This document shows positions 14,469 to 20,314 of a stretch of DNA of 20,314 nucleotides, piece after piece. Under the pieces are notes generated by a model. It had not been told where the DNA came from, searched no databases, and saw only the letters and a program-made list of their open reading frames with translations. The stretch comes from DATMBL01 sp035559295. GTDB taxonomy: Bacteria > Desulfobacterota > Binatia > UBA9968. The DNA lies in contig DATMBL010000190.1 in NCBI GenBank assembly GCA_035559295.1, positions 1-20,314 on the forward strand, given 5' to 3'. Position numbers and translations under genes: made by a program. Every line of letters starts with the position of its first letter. Position 1 is the first letter of the stretch.

Positions 14469-16540
14469 GAAGACAACTGCTGCTTCCCGCATGGCGCGAA
14501 GCTGCCCGGGGGCGCCGGACTGCCCTGTGCTTGCTCGTTACCGCCCAGACGGTTATCGGCGTTGGTTCGATCGTCGAGACTCTTCCCTACCAGGGTTACG
14601 CGCGCTTCGAGTTTGCGCTGATCATTCTGTTCGCACTCCTATTCGCCTGGATTTCGCTCGGGTTTTGGACCGCGGTCGTCGGCTTTTTTGTATTGTGGCA
14701 CGCCCGCGACCCTTTTGACCTGACCGGGGCCGCGGACCCGGAAGAAAGCGGCATCAGGGGCCGCACGGCGGTGTTGATGCCCATCTATAATGAAGATGTG
14801 GACCGCGCCTTTGCCGGTTTGCAGGCGACTTACAGCTCGCTCAAGAAGACCGGCCGACTCGAGCACTTCGATTTTTTTATTCTGAGCGACAGCCAGGAGA
14901 TCGACAAGTGGATCGAGGAAGAGATCGCCTGGAACGCGCTGTGCCGCGCGGTCGATGGGTACGATCGCATCTTTTACCGCCACCGCCGGCAAAACATCAG
15001 GCGCAAGAGCGGCAACATTGCTGATTTCTGCCGCCGTTGGGGATCGAACTACGATCACATGGTGGTGCTGGACGCCGATAGTGCGATGGAAGGGGACACT
15101 ATCGTGCGGCTGGTGCGGTTGATGGAACGCCATCCCCGAGCCGGCCTGATCCAAACGGTCTCGCTTGCTGCAAACCAGACTTCTTTGCTCGGCCGAATTC
15201 AACAGTTTGCAAACCAAGTCTACACGCCGCTGTTCGCCGCGGGCATGCATTTCTGGAGCTTGGGCGAAAGCCCCTATTGGGGTCACAACGCGATCATTCG
15301 GGTCGAAGCGTTCATGAAACATTGCGCCCTGCCGCGCCTGCCCGGCAGTCCCCCGCTCGGAGGAGAAATTTTAAGCCACGATTTCGTGGAGGCCGCGTTG
15401 CTGGGGCGCGCCGGATGGGAAACCTGGCTCGCGTACACGCTTCCGGGCAGCTACGAAGAAACACCGCCCACGCTGCACGACGAGTTGAAGCGCGATCAGC
15501 GCTGGTGCCAGGGCAACTTGCAACATGCTCGGCTGCTTTTGGCTCGGGGGATACGGCCGGGACATCGTGCCGTGTTCGCGACCGGCATCGTCACTTACGT
15601 TTCGGCTCTGCTTTGGCTCGTGTTTCTTTTGCTGAGCACCGGCGAGCTGGCACTGCAGGCGCTTTTCGAGCGGGACTATTTTTCCGGGGGCCCGAGCCTC
15701 TTCCCGATATGGCCGAGATGGCGGCCCGACGTCGCCGTGGCATTGCTGGGCACCACCTTGTTCATGCTCTTTGCGCCGAAGTTCCTGGCTCTGGCTTTGA
15801 TCGTAAAAACAGGCGCGCAGCGATCGTTCGGGGGCGGCGCCGCTCTCGGCGCGAGCGTGGTTCTGGAAGCTTTGACCTCGGCGTTGCTCGCCCCGATTCG
15901 GATGTTCTATCATAGTCGTTTTGTTCTAAGCGCGCTGCTCGGCAGATCGATCCGCTGGAGCGCTCAACGGCGCGGTGAGGGACAAATCGGTTATATCGAA
16001 GCGATCCGCCAGCAGGCATGGCTCACCTGCCTTGCAATGGCTTGGGCGGCCGGCATCTATTGGATCAACCCCTTAGCCCTATGGCTGTTGGCGCCGGTTT
16101 TGCTCGGAGCGATACTGGCGATCCCGATCGCCGTTTACTCCAGTCGTTCCACTCTCGGCCTTGCCGCCCGGCGGTGCGGGCTTTTCCTCATTCCGGAAGA
16201 AATCGGCGCGAAGGAGAGTATCGTTACCCACAAGCAGAACCTGCTCGCAAGCCGCAAACGAAACGCTTCGCCGTTTGAGTCTCTCGACGGCCTCGAGCGC
16301 GTTCTGCGCGACCCTCACGCGAACGCGATTCACGTCGCGCTCCTGCGCAGAGCACTGGGAGGGGTCTCCGTAACGATCCGCCAGCTTCAAGAAAAGGTGC
16401 TCTGTGAAGGAACGGAGAGCTTGAGCCCGGTCGAGAAGAAAAGACTCTTGCTAAACCCCACCGCTCTCGTGGAGCTTCATTTGATGATAACTCGAGAAGC
16501 TTCGGGCCCGCCGGCCTCTACTAGGAGCTTTGAGCTTTGA
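14465..16540 (+). CDS. opgH: Glucan biosynthesis glucosyltransferase H (OpgH/MdoH), membrane GT2
   Basis: A membrane glucosyltransferase of 691 residues that polymerises glucose from UDP-glucose into the periplasmic glucan backbone and passes it across the inner membrane to OpgG. Two N-terminal helices (about 20-36 and 50-79) precede the GT2 domain. Catalytic features: ILSDSQE (139-145), KSGNIADFCRRWGS (181-194), VLDADS with D203/D205, the acid-base region SHDFVEA (304-310), and the processive QxxRW-type motif RDQRWCQGN (343-351). A further set of helices (about 362-560) follows. E. coli OpgH is 847 residues; the missing length is the cytoplasmic N-terminus, apparently supplied by the preceding gene. 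The last codons (SFEL and TGA) are made by the 7-bp repeat array at 16527-16554. It is the last gene of the OPG operon. Confidence 0.94.
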   Translation: MRRQLLLPAWREAARGRRTALCLLVTAQTVIGVGSIVETLPYQGYARFEFALIILFALLFAWISLGFWTAVVGFFVLWHARDPFDLTGAADPEESGIRGRTAVLMPIYNEDVDRAFAGLQATYSSLKKTGRLEHFDFFILSDSQEIDKWIEEEIAWNALCRAVDGYDRIFYRHRRQNIRRKSGNIADFCRRWGSNYDHMVVLDADSAMEGDTIVRLVRLMERHPRAGLIQTVSLAANQTSLLGRIQQFANQVYTPLFAAGMHFWSLGESPYWGHNAIIRVEAFMKHCALPRLPGSPPLGGEILSHDFVEAALLGRAGWETWLAYTLPGSYEETPPTLHDELKRDQRWCQGNLQHARLLLARGIRPGHRAVFATGIVTYVSALLWLVFLLLSTGELALQALFERDYFSGGPSLFPIWPRWRPDVAVALLGTTLFMLFAPKFLALALIVKTGAQRSFGGGAALGASVVLEALTSALLAPIRMFYHSRFVLSALLGRSIRWSAQRRGEGQIGYIEAIRQQAWLTCLAMAWAAGIYWINPLALWLLAPVLLGAILAIPIAVYSSRSTLGLAARRCGLFLIPEEIGAKESIVTHKQNLLASRKRNASPFESLDGLERVLRDPHANAIHVALLRRALGGVSVTIRQLQEKVLCEGTESLSPVEKKRLLLNPTALVELHLMITREASGPPASTRSFEL

Positions 16541-16615
16541 GTGTTGAGCGTTGAGTTCCAACCCCGCTTCCCCACTCAAAGCTCAACGCTTGTCTCTCAA
16601 CGCTAAATTCAACGC
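16527..16615. repeat. Inverted 7-bp repeat array between convergent genes
   Basis: The left arm has four consecutive 7-mers: GCTTTGA (16527-16533 and 16534-16540), GTGTTGA (16541-16547) and GCGTTGA (16548-16554). The right arm carries the same units on the other strand: TCAAAGC (16576-16582), TCAACGC overlapping it at 16583-16589, a degenerate unit, TCAACGC (16597-16603), and after a 5-base slip TCAACGC (16609-16615). The arms can pair, for example AGCGTTGAG (16547-16555) with CTCAACGCT (16582-16590). The TGA of opgH (16538-16540) and the TGA of the minus-strand gene (16611-16609) are each the last three bases of a unit. It may act as a bidirectional terminator. Confidence 0.9.
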
Positions 16616-17010
16616 CCGTACACCTCGACGGTTGCGTTCCCTTCGCGGCGGCTCGTACTCTGATAATTGAAATCGATGCTCTTGATCGTCCGGCGCTCGC
16701 CTGGAAGATCGATGACGCGCGTTTTCGAGTTCTCATCGAAACGATGCCTTAAATTCGGGCTGAACGTTTCGTCGTTGCCGAACGTCACGCGCATGTTGTT
16801 GATCTCGACCGGCGCGCCTTCGACGCGAACCTGTAGCTGCTTGAACTTCCCCTCCCGTCGGCTGACGTCGATCCGATCACGCTCGCGCTCCAAACTGACC
16901 CGTTGGCGGCCGAGCAGCTCCCACTTCGGCCCTTCTGCCGCTAACGCGCCTGCGGCGGCAAAGACCAACGAAAGCGAAACGAAACTAAAAAGTTTTAAAA
17001 AAGGCTTCAT
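16609..17010 (-). CDS. Secreted DUF2541-like (YaaI-like) small protein
   Basis: An exported protein of 133 residues. The signal peptide MKPFLKLFSFVSLSLVFAA ends near ALAAEG. The mature part is about 110 residues and beta-rich: WELLGRQRV, a DRDxIxV-like segment (RERDRIDVS), QLQVRVEGAPVEINNMRVTF, RVIDLPGERRTIKSIDFNY and a C-terminal VEVYGR. This layout fits the DUF2541/YaaI group of small periplasmic proteins of unknown function; I am fairly but not fully sure of the family. The ATG at 17010 was chosen over 17052 because GGAGG lies 5-6 bases upstream and it starts the signal peptide cleanly. The TGA is formed by a unit of the 7-bp repeat array. It is convergent with opgH and appears monocistronic. 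Confidence 0.78.
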   Translation of the reverse strand: MKPFLKLFSFVSLSLVFAAAGALAAEGPKWELLGRQRVSLERERDRIDVSRREGKFKQLQVRVEGAPVEINNMRVTFGNDETFSPNLRHRFDENSKTRVIDLPGERRTIKSIDFNYQSTSRREGNATVEVYGR

Positions 17011-17330
17011 TCGAACCTCCGATCCTGACCCCTTAGACGTATGCGAGCGCAAACCACCTACCGGCCACCCTCAGGAGCAAGAGCCGGTCCAACGTAAATA
17101 GAAGCGGTTTGCAGGCATGTGCTGGCGAAACGAAATTTTGTGTTATCGAAAGGTTAGGAGCGGGGTCCAACAATCTCCCGTTCGCGTCCGGCTCCCTGGC
17201 GAAGCTTCCGGGCCGGTCGTATTTCTCAGAAATGGAACGCGCCGGAATCTCCATCTTCCGGCTCTCAAGACGTCAGAGGGGCGCCGGTTGCTCCGGCGCC
17301 CCTCTTGCCCTACGCGAAAACAGGCGAAGT
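17011..17330. other. Intergenic region of 320 bp
   Basis: Between two minus-strand genes. Apart from the strong hairpin at 17276-17304 I see no gene, tRNA or repeat. Open frames on the plus strand (such as that from 17109 rightward) cross the downstream gene and terminator and read as shadows. The promoter of the DUF2541-like gene should lie at about 17030-17100, but no clear hexamer pair is visible. Confidence 0.5.
17276..17304 (-). terminator. Strong hairpin terminator after the small exported protein gene
   Basis: GAGGGGCGCCGG (17276-17287) pairs perfectly over 12 bp with CCGGCGCCCCTC (17293-17304) around a 5-base loop. It lies 26 bases after the stop of the minus-strand gene at 17331. 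The stem is very stable, but neither side has a proper T-run, so termination may need help or the element may protect the mRNA 3' end. Confidence 0.65.
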
Positions 17331-17612
17331 TTACTTGCCGACCTTCACGGTTTTGGCCTCGCCTCCCTCATGGTCCACCGTGACACTCTGCCCTTCTTTC
17401 AGATCAGAGCGGCTCTTCACGCCTTCGAGCTTGGTCCGGCTGCCGCTGATCTTGACGTTGACCTCTTTCCCGTCTTTGGTTTTCACGGTGATCTCACGCC
17501 CTTCATCGCCCACCTTCGAGATCGTGCCCTTGACCTCATCGGCGACGGCAGGGATTGCGAGCATCGCCGCCAACGCAAAGGTGGCAAGGAAGCTCATCAG
17601 TCTCCTCAGCAT
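17331..17612 (-). CDS. Small exported beta-rich protein (hypothetical)
   Basis: A 93-residue protein with a clear Sec signal peptide (about 1-24, MLRRLMSFLATFALAAMLAI then PAVADE). The mature part is about 70 residues: EVKGTISKVGDEGREITVKT, KDGKEVNVKISGSRTKLEGV and LKEGQSVTVDHEGGEAKTVKV. The spacing of alternating V/I/T residues suggests a small beta-barrel of OB-like type; I do not recognise a characterised family. I chose the ATG at 17612: the sequence AAAGGAGG (17628-17621) lies 8 bases upstream, one of the best ribosome-binding sites in the window, and it overlaps the alternative GTG at 17621. The strong ribosome-binding site and stable 3' hairpin suggest high expression. It lies 139 bp after the TTT-type binding protein gene and may have its own promoter. 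Confidence 0.83.
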   Translation of the reverse strand: MLRRLMSFLATFALAAMLAIPAVADEVKGTISKVGDEGREITVKTKDGKEVNVKISGSRTKLEGVKSRSDLKEGQSVTVDHEGGEAKTVKVGK

Positions 17613-17656
17613 CGACTTCACCTCCTTTCAACCAAACATCGGACTACGGCCCTGAA

Positions 17657-17682
17657 ACTATCGCTTTTCCCGGACTTGTCAA
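17657..17682 (-). promoter_or_regulatory. Weak candidate promoter for the small exported protein
   Basis: A perfect -35 hexamer TTGACA (17682-17677) is followed by GATAGT (17662-17657) but with only 14 bp between, shorter than the usual 16-18. It lies in the 139-bp gap upstream of the gene starting at 17612 and would leave a leader of about 40 bases. Confidence 0.28.
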
Positions 17683-17751
17683 GACGCGGCTTCGAACTGC
17701 GGTGTTACCGACACTGGCGGCAGTCCCCCTCGCGTTACCCCCTCGAGAAGA

Positions 17752-18822
17752 TCAGCGAGCCGGGAGCGGTCCCGCGGCGTTGAGCTTCTTGAATAGCTCG
17801 ATGATCTCCGGGTCGCGCGGAAGATCTTTGAGCAAGGCGTCCATTTCATCGGGGAAAATCGGAGTCGGATCCTCGCCCATGAATTTGTTGTACTCCTTGA
17901 AGAAGTCGGGATCGCGAAACGCTTTGGCCATCGCCTCGCGCAAAACCGCCACCGGCTCGCGCGGCGTACCCGGCGGCAGAAGGAACGGCGAGCCGAACTG
18001 CCGGAACGCACGGATCATCGCCAAAAGTCGACGCTCGCTTTCGTTCTTGGCAAACTGATCGATCTCCGCAAGCTTCTCAAAACCGGGTTGCTTTAGGCCT
18101 CGGGGCGTCGCCATGATCGCATGCAGATCGATTAGCCCCTTCGCCAGCCAGTCGGCGTTGCGTTTCAACAGAATATCGGCATTGTTGATGCGCCCGTCGA
18201 GTTCGCCCCGTATCAGAGCGACATCCAGCTCCGTTCCGGAGTAACCGACAACGAACTTCGGATCTTTGAAATCCATGAGATAAGCGAACAACCGGCCGAC
18301 GAAATAGTTCGAGTGGCCGACCGCTTGGGCGCCGATGCGGATTCCCGGCGTAGACCGAAGCATCGAGAGGTTGCTCAGTCCGGCGTCGCGCCGGGTGAGA
18401 AAAACCCAGTGATAGGTGCTGTGGGGCGAGCCGAGATAAATAAACTTCGCAATATCGTAAAGAACTCCCTTTTCGCCGAGCACGGCGTTCGGCACCAAGC
18501 CGCCGCCTACCCGGCCGACGGTGAGGCCATCCGGTTTGACGTTCTTGAAAAGATGATTCGCGGCTTTGGTGCCGCCGCCTCCCGGCATGTATTCGGAGAC
18601 GACGGCCGGCTCTCCAGGGATATGTTTTTTCAAAAACGGCAAGACGGCGCGCGTCATCATGTCCGAACTGCCGCCGGGTTCGGTCGCCTGGATCACCGTG
18701 ATCGTTTTTCCCTGGTAAAAAGGCGCCTGAGCCAGGCCGCTTCCTTGGAGCGCGAGCGACCACACGACGGTTGCAGCCGCCACACGAGCGCCCACGCTCG
18801 CGATTGGCTGTTCTGCGCGCAT
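17752..18822 (-). CDS. Tripartite tricarboxylate transporter (TTT/Bug) family substrate-binding protein
   Basis: A periplasmic binding protein of 356 residues. The N-terminal signal peptide (about 1-34, hydrophobic core VAAATVVWSLALQGSGLAQA) precedes FYQGKTITVIQATEPGGSSD, the family's typical opening, and a glycine-rich ligand loop EYMPGGGGTKAANHLF (about 76-91). RIGAQAVGHSNYF and the SPFLLPPGTPREPVAVLREA region near the C-terminus fit Bug/TctC proteins. These bind small carboxylates, amides or nicotinate-like compounds; the ligand here is unknown. The ATG at 18822 has AAAGGAGG 6 bases upstream. TctA/TctB membrane subunits are absent from the window, so it is an orphan. It lies 58 bp downstream of the RidA-family gene on the same strand and is probably co-transcribed with it. 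Confidence 0.87.
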   Translation of the reverse strand: MRAEQPIASVGARVAAATVVWSLALQGSGLAQAPFYQGKTITVIQATEPGGSSDMMTRAVLPFLKKHIPGEPAVVSEYMPGGGGTKAANHLFKNVKPDGLTVGRVGGGLVPNAVLGEKGVLYDIAKFIYLGSPHSTYHWVFLTRRDAGLSNLSMLRSTPGIRIGAQAVGHSNYFVGRLFAYLMDFKDPKFVVGYSGTELDVALIRGELDGRINNADILLKRNADWLAKGLIDLHAIMATPRGLKQPGFEKLAEIDQFAKNESERRLLAMIRAFRQFGSPFLLPPGTPREPVAVLREAMAKAFRDPDFFKEYNKFMGEDPTPIFPDEMDALLKDLPRDPEIIELFKKLNAAGPLPAR

Positions 18823-18880
18823 GCTGAACCTCCTTTCGAGGGTCACACCCTCTACGGAGCGGATTGCGCAAGCTGCCGAC

Positions 18881-19342
18881 CTAAGCGCGAACCTGCACGA
18901 TGATTTCTGTTTCCACCGGGGCGTCCCGGCTCAACGAGGCGACCCCCAGCGCGGCCCGCGTGTGTTGCCCCTTTTCGCCCCAGAGCTGAACGAGCAAATC
19001 GGACTCGCCGTTGATCACCTTGGGCATGTCACTGAACTCCGGCGTCACGTTCACATAACCGACAACCTTTACGATCCGCTCGACCTTGTCGAGATCGCCG
19101 AGCGCCGCTTTGATAATCGCCAGGTGATTGAGCGCGCAGTTACGCGCCATTTCGTAAGCCTGTTCGAGAGTGACCTGCCCGCCGACCTTGCCCGAGTATT
19201 TAAGAACCCCGTTGATGCGACCGATATTGCCGCCGACGAACAACAGACTGCCGACTCGAACGTAGCCGATGTAGTTTGCCGCCGGAACAGGCGGCTCGGG
19301 AAGTTCGAAGCCCAGCTCCTTCAACTTTCGCTCGATTTCCAT
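18881..19342 (-). CDS. RidA/YjgF/UK114 family protein (enamine/imine deaminase-like)
   Basis: A cytoplasmic protein of 153 residues from the RidA superfamily, which hydrolyses reactive enamine/imine intermediates or related C-N bonds. Key residues are kept: Arg129 in HTRAALGVASL and Glu144 in DAPVETEIIVQV, exactly 15 residues apart as are Arg105 and Glu120 in E. coli RidA. LLFVGGNIGR (34-42) and the NHLAIIKAALGDLDKVERIV helix region (72-91) are also typical. It is longer than canonical RidA (about 128) owing to an N-terminal helix MEIERKLKELGFELPEPPVP, typical of the larger subgroup often linked to catabolic genes. It lies 58 bp upstream of a TTT-type binding protein on the same strand, which suggests a shared substrate pathway. 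It is divergent from a sigma-54 regulator. Confidence 0.92.
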   Translation of the reverse strand: MEIERKLKELGFELPEPPVPAANYIGYVRVGSLLFVGGNIGRINGVLKYSGKVGGQVTLEQAYEMARNCALNHLAIIKAALGDLDKVERIVKVVGYVNVTPEFSDMPKVINGESDLLVQLWGEKGQHTRAALGVASLSRDAPVETEIIVQVRA

Positions 19343-19507
19343 TCGTTGTTCCGGCTGAAAGGCTTCTGTCGGCCCCTCTCCGGGGCCGGCATCGTGCTCC
19401 CATATCAGTGAGCCCGCCGATCGTCAAGAACTCCCGCGCGGCGCCCGCTCCGCTTTTGTGGGCGCCTGGACCCTCCGTGTTTGATTTGATAAGAGCTAGA
19501 CTGCCCG

Positions 19508-20314
19508 ATGCCAAAGGTGCTTGTCGTCGAAAACCGCGTCGAGGTTCAAGTGCTGCTCAAAACGCGCTTTGCGGCGGATTGTATCCGCGTGGACGCCATA
19601 CCACCGAACACCGGCAACGCAACCAACGCCGGCGCGTACGACGTTCTGATCTGGAACGTGAGCGGCTCGGTCTCGGAGCAGTCCAAAGGGCTCGAACTGC
19701 TTGATCTCCTCGCCAAGGATTCGAACAAGGCCTACATCATCGTCGTCAGCGATCAGCATGGCGGTTTCCTCCCGCTCGACCGCCTCAAGAGTTACGCCCA
19801 CCGCACGCTGACGCGCCCTGTCGATGAAGATGAGATCTGCGCGTTGGTGTCTCAGGCCGTGCAGCAACAGGCGTCGCGTAGCGAGCACGGCGTCATCGAG
19901 ATGCCGATTCCGGCCGAGTTCGAGGGCATGCTGGGTATCAGTTTGCCGATGCGGGAAGTCTTTCAACGAATCATCGAGGCGGCTTCCGAAGACATCGCGG
20001 TGTTGATCACCGGCGAGACGGGCACTGGAAAGGACATGGTGGCGTCGGCGATTCACAAGAGAAGCGCGCGAAAACACGGTCCTTACGTCACCGTCAACAC
20101 CGGCGCCATGCCCGTCGAACTGATCGCGAGCGAACTGTTCGGGCACGAGAAGGGGGCCTACACGGGAGCCTTCGAGGCCTGTCGTGGGCGTTTCGAAGAA
20201 GCGAATACCGGGACGATTTTTCTCGACGAGATCAGCACGATCAGCGAAAAGGCTCAGGTCAGCCTGCTGCGCGTGCTCGAAACCAAGACGTTTCGCCGTG
20301 TCGGCGGGGAAAGA
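19508..20314 (+). CDS. Sigma-54-dependent transcriptional activator with degenerate receiver (truncated at window edge)
   Basis: The first 269 codons are present and the gene continues past the right edge. The N-terminal domain (1-115) has a receiver-like layout: VLVVENR (4-10), VLIWNVSG (46-53), YIIVVSD (76-82) and LTRPVDEDEI (101-110). The conserved acidic pair is E8-N9, the phospho-acceptor Asp is Asn50 and the conserved Lys is Arg103, so phosphorylation is not expected. The AAA+ domain follows: Walker A GETGTGKD (169-176), the sigma-54 contact motif as GAYTGA (216-221, F to Y) and Walker B IFLDEIS (237-243). The DNA-binding domain lies beyond the window. In-frame TAA at 19490 limits the start to ATG 19508 or later. 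It is divergent from the RidA gene across 165 bp; targets are unknown. It does not obviously pair with the NtrY-like kinase at the other end. Confidence 0.93.
   Translation, partial: MPKVLVVENRVEVQVLLKTRFAADCIRVDAIPPNTGNATNAGAYDVLIWNVSGSVSEQSKGLELLDLLAKDSNKAYIIVVSDQHGGFLPLDRLKSYAHRTLTRPVDEDEICALVSQAVQQQASRSEHGVIEMPIPAEFEGMLGISLPMREVFQRIIEAASEDIAVLITGETGTGKDMVASAIHKRSARKHGPYVTVNTGAMPVELIASELFGHEKGAYTGAFEACRGRFEEANTGTIFLDEISTISEKAQVSLLRVLETKTFRRVGGER

Noticed and set aside
14639..15322. 227-residue open frame antisense to opgH
   Set aside because: It is opposite the catalytic GT2 domain of opgH and has no recognisable features.
19496..20146. 216-residue open frame antisense to the sigma-54 activator
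   Set aside because: It lies wholly opposite a gene with Walker A, Walker B and GAYTGA motifs and has no motif of its own.
1..20314. tRNA, rRNA, riboswitch, insertion sequence, attachment site or phage genes
   Set aside because: I scanned the gaps by eye for tRNA TPsiC-like signatures, transposase-like proteins and long terminal inverted repeats and found none. A covariance-model and IS search would be needed to exclude them fully.

Overview
The window is GC-rich, compactly packed bacterial DNA with no recognisable mobile element, CRISPR array, tRNA or rRNA. It looks like a Gram-negative chromosome: it carries an RlpA lipoprotein, a periplasmic glucan (OPG) synthesis cluster, Sec/Tat-type exported proteins and an NtrY-like sensor kinase. 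The gene order yebC-ruvC-ruvA-ruvB-DUF2905 and the orphan solute-binding proteins suggest an uncultured deltaproteobacterial or related lineage. That placement is inference from gene content, not from a marker gene.

Left part (1-4718). The minus strand carries a Holliday-junction repair operon read right to left: yebC (translation factor), ruvC overlapping its stop codon, ruvA, ruvB, a small DUF2905 membrane protein and the first 82 codons of an NtrY-like histidine kinase that runs off the left edge. A candidate promoter lies upstream of yebC. Divergently, rlpA (DPBB plus SPOR lipoprotein) has a good sigma-70-type promoter.

Middle (4719-10954). A 9-bp tandem array leads into the stop codon of a LACTB2-like metallo-hydrolase with a Tat-like leader, which sits behind acnA (aconitase). 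A hairpin and then a candidate promoter separate acnA from an orphan NMT1/SsuA-type binding protein. A GNAT acetyltransferase faces a small one-helix membrane protein across a large hairpin.

Right-middle (10955-17010). An MFS transporter (minus) is divergent from an OPG operon (plus): opgG, a 129-residue gene, and opgH. The small gene and opgH overlap as ATGA. Together they appear to tile the full-length E. coli-type OpgH, so the glucosyltransferase seems split into a free cytoplasmic domain and a membrane catalytic subunit. Convergent to opgH is a secreted DUF2541-like protein. A 7-bp repeat array between them supplies the TGA stop codon of both genes.

Right end (17331-20314). The minus strand carries a small exported protein, a TTT/Bug-family binding protein and a RidA-family deaminase; the last two look co-transcribed. 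Divergently, the window ends inside a sigma-54 activator whose receiver domain has lost its phosphorylation residues.

The most unusual points are the split OpgH, the two different short-period arrays that overlap gene stop codons, and the pseudo-receiver of the sigma-54 activator. No clearly new multi-gene system is evident; most of the rest is conserved housekeeping content.
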